Shown here piece by piece: positions 8,639 to 18,692 of a DNA stretch of 38,230 nucleotides; positions within the stretch are counted from its first letter, which is position 1; every line of letters starts with the position of its first letter. The stretch lies in contig JAJRQN010000024.1 of the NCBI GenBank assembly GCA_024280235.1, positions 1 to 38,230 on the forward strand, in the 5' to 3' direction. The position numbers were made by a program, and so were the translations under genes. The notes below the pieces were generated by a model. The model ran no database searches. It was not told the origin of the DNA and saw only the letters and a program-made list of their open reading frames with translations. This DNA is from Bacteroidota bacterium. GTDB lineage: Bacteria > Bacteroidota > Bacteroidia > Bacteroidales > F082.

Positions 8639-10792
8639 ATGTCAAAAAAAAGAAAATATCCTAAAAGTCAGCTTCACGGTATTATCGTCAGCATTTTTGC
8701 AGGCGATCCGTTTAAAACCTATAATAACAAGCAAATTGCCGGCCAACTCGGCATTAAAGACAAAGCCGGCAAAAACCTTATTTACACCATTTTAAACGAG
8801 CTTATGGCGCAGGGAGTTCTGCGGGAAGTGAAAAAAGGAAAATTTGTTTTGCATGCGGACAAGTTGGCAACACTGGCCAATAAAAAGAAATATATCACCG
8901 GAACCGTCGATTTGAAAAAGACGGGAAAAGCTTATATCCTGTCTGACGAAGGAGGCGAAGACATTTTCATAGCTTCTAACAATGTGCACCACGCACTGAA
9001 CAAAGACCATGTGAAAGTGCTGCTCTTTCCAAAACGGAAAGGACACAAGCCCGAAGGACAAATTGTGGAAATTCTTAAAAGGAAGAAAGTAAACTATGTC
9101 GGCATTCTCGAAATGAGTAAAAATTTCGGTTTCGTGGTAGCCGACAGCCAAACCATGCCCTACGATATTTTTATCCCGAAAAGTCAGATTAAAAAAGCCA
9201 GACATGGCGAAAAAGTTTTGGTGAAAATTACTGACTGGCCCGAACATTCCAGCAATCCGTTTGGCGAAATAACAGAAGTGCTGGGAAACCCCGGCGACAA
9301 CGATGTGGAGATGAAATCTATCCTTGCCGACTTCGATTTCCCCCTCTCTTTCCCTAAAAATGTTGAGCAGGAAGCTGCAAAAATAAGCATGGAAATTCCA
9401 CAAGAGGAAATTGCCCGCCGAAAAGATTACAGGAAAGTGTGGACAATTACCATCGACCCGGTGGATGCCAAAGATTTTGATGATGCCATATCATTGCAAA
9501 GTCTCGGTGATGGCCTGTGGGAAGTGGGTGTTCATATTGCCGATGTGTCGTATTATGTAAAACCAGACACCGTGTTGGATGCCGAAGCGTACAACAGAGC
9601 CACCTCAATTTATCTTGTGGACCGCGTGATTCCCATGCTGCCCGAAAAACTCTCCAACGGTGTTTGCTCCCTCCGCCCGGACGAGGATAAACTTACTTTC
9701 TCGGCTGTTTTTAAAATCAACGACAAAGCAGAAGTGCTGAGCCAGTGGTTCGGCAAAACGGTCATCCGCTCCAACCGTCGGTTTGCCTACGAAGAAGTGC
9801 AAAAAATTATTGAAACCGAAGAGGGAGAATATGTGCAAAACATACTGAAACTGAATGAACTCGCCTCCATTATGCGGGATGTCCGTTTTAAAAACGGAGC
9901 CATCAACTTCAACACTCCGGAAATTCGTTTTAAGCTGGATGAAAAAGGAAAACCCATCGAAACGTACGTGAAAGAATCAAAAGAAGCCAATCATCTCGTG
10001 GAAGAGTTTATGCTGCTAGCCAACAAATCGGTGGCCGCTTTTATCGGGAAACCGCAAAACAACAAAAAACCCAGGACTTTTGTTTACCGTGTTCACGACG
10101 AACCCAATCCTGAAAAGCTGAACACTTTTAACCAGTTTCTGAACCGGCTGGGCTATTCGCTGGAGGTTCAGTCGCACGAAAGTCTGGCCAAATCTTTTAA
10201 CCGCCTTTTTAGCGACATCAAAGGCAAAGGCGAGGAGAATATGATTGAATCCATTGCCATTCGTACTATGTCAAAAGCCTATTACTCAACGGATAACATT
10301 GGCCATTACGGACTTTCGTTTCCTTTTTACACCCATTTCACTTCACCTATCCGGCGTTATCCCGACACCATGGTTCACCGGCTGCTGGAGCATTATCTCG
10401 AAGGTAAGCGGTCGGTAAACAAAGAGGTTTATGAAGAGAAATGCGAACACGCTTCGGATATGGAAAGACGCGCTGCCGAGGCCGAAAGAGCTTCCATCAA
10501 ATACAAACAGGTGGAATTTCTGTTGGATAAGGTGGGGAAGACTTTTGATGGGCTGATTTCCGGTGTGAGCAAATGGGGCATTTTCGTGGAGCTGGTAGAG
10601 AGCAAAAGCGAAGGACTTATCCGCTTCAACGACATGAAAGACGATTATTACTATCTTGACGAAGACAATTACCAGATTATCGGGAAACGTTACGGACAGA
10701 AACTACGTCTCGGCGACCCGGTGCGTGTGCTGGTTAAGAATGTGGATATGGAAAAACGCCAGCTGGATTTTGAGCTGGTAGAAGACGAATGA
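8639..10792 (+). CDS. rnr: Ribonuclease R
   Basis: ATG at 8639 gives MSKKRKYPKSQ; RNB motifs TIDPVDAKDFDDAISL and GLSFPFYTHFTSPIRRYPDTMVHRLL; C-terminal S1 domain. Confidence 0.93.
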   Translation: MSKKRKYPKSQLHGIIVSIFAGDPFKTYNNKQIAGQLGIKDKAGKNLIYTILNELMAQGVLREVKKGKFVLHADKLATLANKKKYITGTVDLKKTGKAYILSDEGGEDIFIASNNVHHALNKDHVKVLLFPKRKGHKPEGQIVEILKRKKVNYVGILEMSKNFGFVVADSQTMPYDIFIPKSQIKKARHGEKVLVKITDWPEHSSNPFGEITEVLGNPGDNDVEMKSILADFDFPLSFPKNVEQEAAKISMEIPQEEIARRKDYRKVWTITIDPVDAKDFDDAISLQSLGDGLWEVGVHIADVSYYVKPDTVLDAEAYNRATSIYLVDRVIPMLPEKLSNGVCSLRPDEDKLTFSAVFKINDKAEVLSQWFGKTVIRSNRRFAYEEVQKIIETEEGEYVQNILKLNELASIMRDVRFKNGAINFNTPEIRFKLDEKGKPIETYVKESKEANHLVEEFMLLANKSVAAFIGKPQNNKKPRTFVYRVHDEPNPEKLNTFNQFLNRLGYSLEVQSHESLAKSFNRLFSDIKGKGEENMIESIAIRTMSKAYYSTDNIGHYGLSFPFYTHFTSPIRRYPDTMVHRLLEHYLEGKRSVNKEVYEEKCEHASDMERRAAEAERASIKYKQVEFLLDKVGKTFDGLISGVSKWGIFVELVESKSEGLIRFNDMKDDYYYLDEDNYQIIGKRYGQKLRLGDPVRVLVKNVDMEKRQLDFELVEDE

Positions 10793-10807
10793 ATAATGAA
10801 CTAAATG

Positions 10808-10858
10808 GCGCAAACATTCGTCTGCTTGTGCAGGAAATGGCGCAAGCATCGCTTGTGC
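10808..10858. repeat. Two tandem diverged palindromic units (REP-like)
   Basis: GCGCAAAC-attcgtct-GCTTGTGC (10808-10831) and GCGCAAGC-atc-GCTTGTGC (10840-10858), each preceded by AAATG. Confidence 0.5.
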
Positions 10859-10954
10859 TTTGCTTAATTTTTCATCCGGAATTATCTAAAGGAATATCAA
10901 ATGTTTATCAACGAATGATGAATGATGAAATTTTAATATGAAACTCAAATCAAA

Positions 10955-11008
10955 CATCCCATATCAAAAATCTCACATCCTATATCTCACATCCAAAATC
11001 CCACATCC
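10955..11008. repeat. Short degenerate tandem repeat (~14 bp unit, (A/T)ATC(T/C)CACATCC)
   Basis: AAAATCTCACATCC TATATCTCACATCC AAAATCCCACATCC, plus a weaker unit upstream, between convergent rnr and fabH. Confidence 0.6.
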
Positions 11009-12000
11009 TAATCGTAGGCCCATTTCAGGTAAATAGCGCCCCAGGTAAAGCCGCCACCGAATGCCGCAAGCACAATGTTATCGCCTTTTTTCAGCTGGTC
11101 TTCCCATTCGAAAAGGCACATCGGAATGGTTCCATTGGTGGTATTGCCATATCGCTGGATGTTAATCATCACTTTTTCTTTGTTTAATTTCATCCGTCGT
11201 GCAGTAGCTTCGATAATCCGCAGGTTAGCCTGATGCGGTACCAGCCACGAAATGTCCTCCGATGTCAGGTTGTTACGCTGCATAATTTCCACAGCCACAT
11301 CTGCCATGTTAGTAACAGCAAATTTGAACACCGGTTGTCCTTCCTGATAGATGAAATGTTCACGGGCATCTACCGTAGCATGTGTGGCGGGTTTGACCGA
11401 ACCACCGGCTTTCTGATGAAGGTGAACACGTCCGGAACCATCCGTGTAAAAACGGTGATCCATAATTCCCACATCCTCTGTAGTAGGCTCCAGCAATACC
11501 GCACCGGCAGCATCACCGAAAATAACACAGGTAGCACGGTCGGTATAATCGGTAATGGACGACATTTTATCGCCACCCACTACGATCACTTTCTTGTATT
11601 CGCCAGATTCCACATATTTTGAAGCTGTCTCCAGCGCAAAGATAAAAGTAGAGCAGGCCGCATTCATATCAAAGCTGAAAGCATTTTTAATACCAACCTT
11701 ATCGCTAATGATATTGGCGGTAGCCGGAAACTGCATGTCAGGGGTAACAGTAGCACAAATCAGCAAATCAATTTCTTCCGGTTTTGTTCCTGTCTTCTTC
11801 AGCAGCCCGTTCACGGCTTCCACTCCCATATCGGAAGTACCCAGTCCTTCGCCTTTCAGAATATGCCTTTCCCTGATGCCTGTACGGGAGAGAATCCATT
11901 CATCTGTGGTATCAACCATTTTTTCAAGTTCTTTATTGGTCAGGATGTCTTTGGGTGCCCAGGCATGAATGCCTTTGATGGCAGCTCTTATTTTTGCCAT
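11008..12000 (-). CDS. fabH: 3-oxoacyl-ACP synthase III (FabH)
   Basis: 330 aa; [61 protein letters not shown]. Confidence 0.95.
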   Translation of the reverse strand: MAKIRAAIKGIHAWAPKDILTNKELEKMVDTTDEWILSRTGIRERHILKGEGLGTSDMGVEAVNGLLKKTGTKPEEIDLLICATVTPDMQFPATANIISDKVGIKNAFSFDMNAACSTFIFALETASKYVESGEYKKVIVVGGDKMSSITDYTDRATCVIFGDAAGAVLLEPTTEDVGIMDHRFYTDGSGRVHLHQKAGGSVKPATHATVDAREHFIYQEGQPVFKFAVTNMADVAVEIMQRNNLTSEDISWLVPHQANLRIIEATARRMKLNKEKVMINIQRYGNTTNGTIPMCLFEWEDQLKKGDNIVLAAFGGGFTWGAIYLKWAYD

Positions 12001-12371
12001 GATAACGTCTTAAAATTAACAGGGAGCAAAAATACTATTTTCATTAATATACTGAACAGGAAGCTGTAAAATAGATATTGACATCAGACCGGCAAAAGCC
12101 ATCCTTTCCGTCAACAGGAATCAATTTTTTATGGTGAAAGATGGTTTTTGTTTGCCCACACCGGGGGATTTTAAATATTTACTGTTTAAATATCGGACGC
12201 CAATAAACTCTGCCCATCTGGTCAGGCAGGAATTTAAGAATGACGAAGTTCTACTACTTCTTAACTCGACATTCGTTAGTAAATACTCATCTTTTATCTC
12301 AACATACAACCGTATAGCTAAAGAGGACATGGCCACATCCAATAAACGTGATTTTTTAAGATGATTTAAAT

Positions 12372-12404
12372 AAAAAAGCCTTTGTCCGAAAAACGAACAA
12401 AGGC
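12372..12404 (-). terminator. Rho-independent terminator downstream of rpmF
   Basis: Minus strand GCCTTTGT-loop-ACAAAGGC followed by TTTTTT. Confidence 0.8.
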
Positions 12405-12460
12405 AATAAATCTTCAAACCGGTTTACCAAAATGTAATCCGGAGGATAAACATGTTTTTA

Positions 12461-12649
12461 TTAAGCTTCTGCGCCTTTAACCACAAGTTTTCCTTTATAA
12501 TAAAGGTCGCCATCAACATAGTAAGCACGATGATAAACGTGTACGGTACCGGTAGTAGGACAGGTAGCGAGGACAGGAGCATGTGCTTTTATATGCGTTC
12601 TTCTTTTGTCTCTCCTTGTTCTTGAAATTTTTCTTTTTGGATGTGCCAT
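12461..12649 (-). CDS. rpmF: 50S ribosomal protein L32
   Basis: 62 aa; [43 protein letters not shown]. Confidence 0.96.
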   Translation of the reverse strand: MAHPKRKISRTRRDKRRTHIKAHAPVLATCPTTGTVHVYHRAYYVDGDLYYKGKLVVKGAEA

Positions 12650-12668
12650 TTTAATTATTTTTTATCGG

Positions 12669-13190
12669 TTATTTTTTAATTTTTAAATCTTTTAATGCAT
12701 CCCATCGGGAATCTGTCTCAGTTTCTTCAAAAGTTTCCAACTTTTTCAGCATCTCAATATTACAGGTTGTGTTTCCGTCTTCATCGTCAGGATGAATTCG
12801 TTTCATTGGAATCATCAACCGGATAAACTCGTAAACATACTGTCCAATGTCAAGATAACTATCCTCAAAAGGAATTGTTACCAACTCATCCGAGACCTCT
12901 TCCTTTTTTTCGCCATACTTGACAATCAGGCGAAAATCACCATGCAAAGGCTGCGAATATTCATCAAGACAACGGTCGCACGCCAATTGCAAACTACCAT
13001 CGAAATGAAATAACAGTAGCATCAGCCGCGACTCCTTTTCAATATTCAGCGAAAGCGTAACCTTCCCGTGATGAATATCCTGAAATGCAAACTCCTCAAA
13101 GAACGCGTCCTCCACAACAAAATCATAATGATGTTCCCCGGGTTCCAGCCCTTTTACGGGAATTAAAAACGCTCTGTTGCTCTTCTCCAC
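12669..13190 (-). CDS. DUF177 (YceD-like) protein
   Basis: 173 aa upstream of rpmF; motif LACDRCLDEYSQPLHGDF. Confidence 0.9.
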   Translation of the reverse strand: MEKSNRAFLIPVKGLEPGEHHYDFVVEDAFFEEFAFQDIHHGKVTLSLNIEKESRLMLLLFHFDGSLQLACDRCLDEYSQPLHGDFRLIVKYGEKKEEVSDELVTIPFEDSYLDIGQYVYEFIRLMIPMKRIHPDDEDGNTTCNIEMLKKLETFEETETDSRWDALKDLKIKK

Positions 13191-13472
13191 TCCTCAAAAA
13201 TTGGGCGGCAAAATTAGAGATAAATATTTGTTTAACCAAATTTTTTAAAGAGTTATCTTTTAAGAAGATAATGCCACGGATGAAAACAAACACAATGAAA
13301 AGTCTTTAAACATTGACTTAAAAAGTCTGTCAAACAATCGTAAATTATAAATCTCTTTATATCAGTTATTTAAGGCTTGTTTTTAACTGTTATAAATTAC
13401 ACAATAAAACTCTAATAAAGCAAAAATTAAATTTAATTTTGCTACCGCAAAAAACATAAAAGATACAGCTTT

Positions 13473-14390
13473 ATGATGTGGTTTAATAAATTGATTGCCT
13501 CCATCTTACCTCACATGCCAAAAAATCTTGTGTGGATATTTTCTAAACGATATATCGCCGGACGAACCATTGAGGACGCCGTTCGTGTTTCTAAACAGCT
13601 GAACACCGATGGATATATGGTTACTATTGATCTGCTCGGTGAATTTATCACTAAATTGGAAGAAGCCGAGAAAAACCGCGACCAGTATATCAATATTATA
13701 GAAACCATTCAGAAAAACGGAATAGACGGAAACTATTCGCTGAAACCCAGTATGTTTGGGCTATTACTGGATGAAGAAGCCTGCTATAGAAATATTCGTG
13801 AGATTGTTCAGAAAGCAGTGGATTACGGTAACTTTGTACGTATCGATATGGAAGATTCGCAATGTGTAGATATGGAAATCAGGCTTTTCAGAAAGCTGAA
13901 AAAAGAATTCCCGAAAAATGTGGGGTTGGTGCTGCAGGCTTATATGCGACGCACATTGGACGATATTAAAAACCTGTCGGATATGCACAGCAAAGACAAT
14001 CGGTTGAACTTCCGGCTTTGTAAAGGCATTTATGTGGAACCTGAAAAGATTGCCTACAAAAAATATGAAGAGGTAAACCGGCATTATCTCGAAGACCTTG
14101 AGTACATTCTCAAAACCGGCATCTATCCTGGCATTGCCACCCATGACATCCCGTTGATTGAAGGAGCTTACAGACTGCTGAAAAAATACAATGTCCCCAA
14201 GGACCGGTATGAATTTCCAATGCTCTATGGCGTTGCCCCCGCATTACGGAAAAGTATTATCGAAAAAGGACATCGGCTGCGTGTTTATGTTCCTTTTGGC
14301 GAAGATTGGTTTCCTTACTCCACCAGGCGGCTAAAAGAAAATCCCAAAGTGGCTTCCGACATTATGAAAGCCATGTTTGTCAGGAGATAA
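13473..14390 (+). CDS. Proline dehydrogenase family protein
   Basis: 305 aa; RIDMEDSQCVDMEIRLFRKLKKEFPKNVGLVLQAYMRRTLDD, NFRLCKGIYVEPEKIAYK, MLYGVAPALRKSIIEKGHRLRVYVPFGEDWFPYSTRRLKENP. Confidence 0.93.
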   Translation: MMWFNKLIASILPHMPKNLVWIFSKRYIAGRTIEDAVRVSKQLNTDGYMVTIDLLGEFITKLEEAEKNRDQYINIIETIQKNGIDGNYSLKPSMFGLLLDEEACYRNIREIVQKAVDYGNFVRIDMEDSQCVDMEIRLFRKLKKEFPKNVGLVLQAYMRRTLDDIKNLSDMHSKDNRLNFRLCKGIYVEPEKIAYKKYEEVNRHYLEDLEYILKTGIYPGIATHDIPLIEGAYRLLKKYNVPKDRYEFPMLYGVAPALRKSIIEKGHRLRVYVPFGEDWFPYSTRRLKENPKVASDIMKAMFVRR

Positions 14391-14591
14391 CGTTTGCAAC
14401 CCGACGTTTCAGATTGGCAATACCAGTATGGAAGAAGAGTAGCTGGATAAACACAGCCGGCCTCCCACAGGGAGGAATGCGGCCACATCGCAAACATAAT
14501 TATAGAAACTTTTGCGGTACTCGGCCGGTCTTTACCGGAGTAACCAATTTTTCCTTACCTTTGCACCGCTAAAATCTCTAAAAATAAATCT

Positions 14592-15404
14592 ATGATTAAG
14601 AAAAGAATACTTTGCGTATCACAAGAGATTATGCCCTATTTACCTGAATCACACATGAGTAGAATAGGACGTTTCCTTCCACAAAAGATTCAGGAATCAG
14701 GAAAAGAAATTCGGGTTTTTATGCCCCGTTTTGGTCTCGTTAACGAAAGACGTAATCAATTGCATGAGGTAATCCGCCTTTCCGGAATGAACCTGATTAT
14801 CGAAGACATTGATCATCCCCTGATTATTAAAGTTGCCTCCATTCAGCAAGCCCGAATGCAGGTCTATTTTATTGAAAACGAGGACTTTTTTCATCGAAAA
14901 TTTATTTTTAGAGATGCTAAAGGAAAATTTTTTAAAGACAATGACGAACGAACGATTTTCTTTTCAAAAGGAGTTCTTGACACAGTGAAAAAACTTGGCT
15001 GGGCACCTGACATCATCCACTTACACGGATGGTTTTCCAGCTTGTTACCCATGTTTCTCAGAACAGCTTATAAAGATAATCCGCTGTTTGTCGATAGTAA
15101 AATTATTATTTCGTTGTATAACGATGGGTTCAATGAAAGCTTTGCCAACTCTTTTATGAAAAAAATAAAGATGAACGGCATCCCTGACGAAGTATCCAAA
15201 TACTACGATAAAGCAAATTACGTTTCTGTAATGAAAGGAGCTATTGATTATGCTGATGCATTTATCATAAGCGAAGATAATATTAATTCCGAATTGCTTG
15301 AATATGTTCAGGCTACCGGCAAACCAACCTTGGAATATCAGGGAGAAGAAAATTATTTTGATGCGTACAACCAGTTTTATGACCAGATTATTGGAGAGGA
15401 ATAG
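14592..15404 (+). CDS. Glycogen/starch synthase catalytic-domain protein (GT5-like N-terminal domain only)
   Basis: 270 aa; RILCVSQEIMPYLPESHMSRIGRFLPQKIQESGKEIRVFMPRFGLVNERRNQLHEVIR, GWAPDIIHLHGWFSSLLPMFLRTAY. Confidence 0.88.
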   Translation: MIKKRILCVSQEIMPYLPESHMSRIGRFLPQKIQESGKEIRVFMPRFGLVNERRNQLHEVIRLSGMNLIIEDIDHPLIIKVASIQQARMQVYFIENEDFFHRKFIFRDAKGKFFKDNDERTIFFSKGVLDTVKKLGWAPDIIHLHGWFSSLLPMFLRTAYKDNPLFVDSKIIISLYNDGFNESFANSFMKKIKMNGIPDEVSKYYDKANYVSVMKGAIDYADAFIISEDNINSELLEYVQATGKPTLEYQGEENYFDAYNQFYDQIIGEE

Positions 15405-16752
15405 TTTCCTCATTAGGAAGAAAAAACCACTGTTTTTTGTTAATATTTTCCTGCTTTTTGCATGTTTAAGTTTTTTTAACTTATCGTGCTCGAAATATCC
15501 CACAAAGATAGGGGCTGCCTTAATGCCCAACAATTCCCTTTCAATGCATTTTAGGCAGACAGAGTTTACGGTTTACTCGCAGGTAATTGACACTACACGT
15601 ACCAGCCTGCTACCGGTAAGTTTTTTGGGCAGTATAAAAGATCCTGTTTTTGGAATCACTAACGCTGGTTTTTATTCCAAAATATTGCCAATATCTGTAT
15701 CACATCGTTTTGGAGTCAACCCGGTGGCCGATTCTCTAATATTACAGCTCCATTATTCAACGGTATATGGTGATACAAATGCCACTTTGCATCTGCATGT
15801 ATATGAAATGAAAGACGATATTTATTTCGACAGCATTTATTACTCCAATAAAACGGTTGCTGTTTATCCTACTGATTATGCAGACATGACATTTCACCCC
15901 AATAAAAACAATTTTTATATTTTCGGCAGCGATTCTCTCAAAGATACGGTAAGGGATGTTTTGCGTGTTAACCTCAGTAATATTAACATGGCTCTTGCCA
16001 CCAAACTACTAAAAGCTGACACTACCATTCTGGACAGCAATCTCCTGTTTATGGACTATTTCAGAGGTCTTTATCTGAAGACAGATGTTGTAAGCAGCGG
16101 TGGGGCACTTGCCTCGTTTATTCCTACTTCAAGTAAAACAATACTAACCCTCTATTATCATAATGATAGCCATGACTCGCTTCAATATGCTTATGTATTA
16201 AATGGATCCATGGCTAAATTTAACCATTATCAACATGACTATAGTGACGCTGCTCCGGCTTTTACAAATCAGGTCATCAATGGCGATACTACGCTGGGTC
16301 AGAAAGCGTTTTATGTTCAGGGGCTTGCCGGTGTGAAATCGATTATTAAATTTCCACACATCAGAGATTTGAACAAGCTGGGGAAGGTGGGTATTAACGA
16401 GGCGAAGCTTATCTTACCCGGTGCTGAGGCAACGCCATACCTTAGTGCTCCTCCGAAATTATCGCTCATCCAAATTGTGAACGACTCTACTTACGTTACC
16501 CTTCCCGATGAGCATGAAGGAGCCGATTATTTTGGCGGAGTGTATAATAGCTCGGATAATTCCTATTCATTTCGAATTACCCACTACATTGAATCATTGA
16601 TAAAAGACTCTACTCAGGTAGATAAAGGTTTGTTACTATATATCAACAGTGGGGCTATTTATCCTGAACGGTTTGTATTTAACGGCCCTCAATTCACAGG
16701 AGACTCCACGAGACGTGCCCGATTGGATATTCTTTACACCATTGTAAAGTAA
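15379..16752 (+). CDS. DUF4270 domain-containing lipoprotein
   Basis: Frame open from 15298; 15379 is a plausible Met just upstream of KKPLFFVNIFLLFACLSFFNLSCSKYPTKIGAALMP. Start uncertain; overlaps the preceding gene. Confidence 0.8.
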   Translation: MTRLLERNSFLIRKKKPLFFVNIFLLFACLSFFNLSCSKYPTKIGAALMPNNSLSMHFRQTEFTVYSQVIDTTRTSLLPVSFLGSIKDPVFGITNAGFYSKILPISVSHRFGVNPVADSLILQLHYSTVYGDTNATLHLHVYEMKDDIYFDSIYYSNKTVAVYPTDYADMTFHPNKNNFYIFGSDSLKDTVRDVLRVNLSNINMALATKLLKADTTILDSNLLFMDYFRGLYLKTDVVSSGGALASFIPTSSKTILTLYYHNDSHDSLQYAYVLNGSMAKFNHYQHDYSDAAPAFTNQVINGDTTLGQKAFYVQGLAGVKSIIKFPHIRDLNKLGKVGINEAKLILPGAEATPYLSAPPKLSLIQIVNDSTYVTLPDEHEGADYFGGVYNSSDNSYSFRITHYIESLIKDSTQVDKGLLLYINSGAIYPERFVFNGPQFTGDSTRRARLDILYTIVK

Positions 16753-16816
16753 TATTTGTTAATTTTGTTTATGTGTAAACAAAAGACGACATTTCATAAA
16801 CTTAAATCCTTTTATT

Positions 16817-18655
16817 ATGTGCGGAATTGTTGCTTATCTCGGTCCTAAAGATGCCTATCCCATTCTGATAAAAGGTCTTCACCGCCTTGAGTATCGCGGA
16901 TACGACAGCGCAGGCATTGCCTTGCTTAACAAGAAACTCACCGTTTATAAGACGAAAGGAAAGGTTTCGGAGCTGGAAAAATTCATTTCCGGTAAAAATT
17001 TAAGCGGACACGCCGGAATAGCTCATACACGATGGGCTACACATGGAGAACCTAATACGATGAATGCCCACCCGCATTTCTCACAAAATAAAAAACTCGC
17101 TATCATTCACAACGGCATCATTGAAAATTATGCCTCACTGAAGGAAGCCCTTATCGAGCGTGGTTTTCATTTTAATTCGGATACGGATACCGAAGTGCTT
17201 ATCAACCTGATTGAAGATATACAACGTAACGAAAAAACAGAGCTGGAAGAAGCGGTGCGTATCGCGTTGAATCAGGTTACCGGTGCTTATGCCATCGTCA
17301 TTCTTTCAAAAGACGATCCTGACACAATGATTGTTGCCCGTAAGGGTAGTCCTATGGTGATAGGTGTGGGGGAAGACGAATTTTTTGTTGCTTCCGATGC
17401 TACCCCGTTTGTGGAATATACCAAAAAGGTAATCTACATGGAAGAAGAGAATGTAGCTATTCTACACAGAGGAAAGAAAGTCGATTTAAGAACTATTAAA
17501 AACCAGAAAAAGACACCTTATATTGAAGCACTTGAAATGGACCTTAGCCAGCTTGAAAAAGAGGGCTACGACCATTTTATGTTGAAAGAGATTTTTGAAC
17601 AACCACGCTCAATAAAAGATAGTATGCGTGGACGTTTGAATGCCGACAAAGGTATTGTTTCGCTCGGTGGCATAATAGATTATGAGCAAAAACTTGTCAA
17701 TGCACGGCGTATTATCATTATTGCCTGTGGCACTTCCTGGCATGCCGGTCTCGTGGGTGAATATTTGCTCGAAGACCTGGCTCGTATTTCTGTAGAAGTG
17801 GAATATGCCTCCGAATTTCGCTATCGTAATCCTATTATTGATGAGAATGATGTGGTCATTGCTATTTCGCAATCAGGGGAGACTGCTGATACGCTGGCAG
17901 CCATCCAGATGGCCAAAGAAAAAGGCGCTACAATCCTTGGTATTTGTAATGTCGTAGGGTCTTCCATAGCCCGCGAAACCGATGCCGGTTCCTATACGCA
18001 TGCCGGCCCCGAAATAGGCGTAGCCTCTACCAAAGCTTTTACCGCACAAGTTACGGTACTTACGCTGCTTGCCTTACGTTTGGCTCAGATTAAAGGAACT
18101 ATTCCCACTTCCCGCTGGATGCAACTGGCTCACGAGTTGGAAGGCATTCCCGATAAAGTGGAAAAAGCACTTAATAACAATGCCATTATCAAACTTATCT
18201 CGCAGGAGTATAAAAATGCTACAAACTTTCTCTATCTCGGCAGAGGTTATAATTTTCCGGTAGCACTCGAAGGAGCTTTAAAGCTGAAAGAAATCTCTTA
18301 TATCCATGCAGAAGGATATCCGGCTGCAGAAATGAAACACGGCCCCATTGCATTGATTGATAAAAATATGCCTGTTGTCTTCATTGCAACTTCTAACGGA
18401 ATCTATGATAAAGTGGTAAGTAATATTCAAGAGGTAAAGGCCAGGAACGGCCATGTTATTGCCGTGGTTACCGAAGGAGATGAAATCATAAAAAATCTTG
18501 TGGACTATGCCATTGAAATCCCTAAAACCGATGAAATCTTCACTCCTTTACTGGCCAGCATTCCGTTGCAAAAACTGGCTTATCATATTGCTATCCTGAG
18601 AGGTTGTAATGTGGATCAGCCGCGAAATCTTGCCAAATCGGTTACTGTGGAATAA
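16817..18655 (+). CDS. glmS: Glutamine-fructose-6-phosphate aminotransferase (isomerizing)
   Basis: 612 aa; MCGIVAYLGPKDAYPILIKGLHRLEYRGYDSAGIA, SQSGETADTLAAI, C-terminal DQPRNLAKSVTVE. Confidence 0.97.
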   Translation: MCGIVAYLGPKDAYPILIKGLHRLEYRGYDSAGIALLNKKLTVYKTKGKVSELEKFISGKNLSGHAGIAHTRWATHGEPNTMNAHPHFSQNKKLAIIHNGIIENYASLKEALIERGFHFNSDTDTEVLINLIEDIQRNEKTELEEAVRIALNQVTGAYAIVILSKDDPDTMIVARKGSPMVIGVGEDEFFVASDATPFVEYTKKVIYMEEENVAILHRGKKVDLRTIKNQKKTPYIEALEMDLSQLEKEGYDHFMLKEIFEQPRSIKDSMRGRLNADKGIVSLGGIIDYEQKLVNARRIIIIACGTSWHAGLVGEYLLEDLARISVEVEYASEFRYRNPIIDENDVVIAISQSGETADTLAAIQMAKEKGATILGICNVVGSSIARETDAGSYTHAGPEIGVASTKAFTAQVTVLTLLALRLAQIKGTIPTSRWMQLAHELEGIPDKVEKALNNNAIIKLISQEYKNATNFLYLGRGYNFPVALEGALKLKEISYIHAEGYPAAEMKHGPIALIDKNMPVVFIATSNGIYDKVVSNIQEVKARNGHVIAVVTEGDEIIKNLVDYAIEIPKTDEIFTPLLASIPLQKLAYHIAILRGCNVDQPRNLAKSVTVE

Positions 18656-18692
18656 GGTGTATTAACCTGAAGCTTTTAAAATTCACTTATTT

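Noticed and set aside
12121-12417. 98-aa minus ORF and overlapping 77-aa plus ORF between fabH and rpmF
   Set aside because: No recognisable family, and the minus ORF spans the rpmF terminator; not supported as a gene.
14390-14500. CGTTTGC...GCAAACAT inverted repeat and CTCCC-aca-GGGAG hairpin after the proline dehydrogenase gene
   Set aside because: Short stems and no T-tract; not distinguishable from chance.
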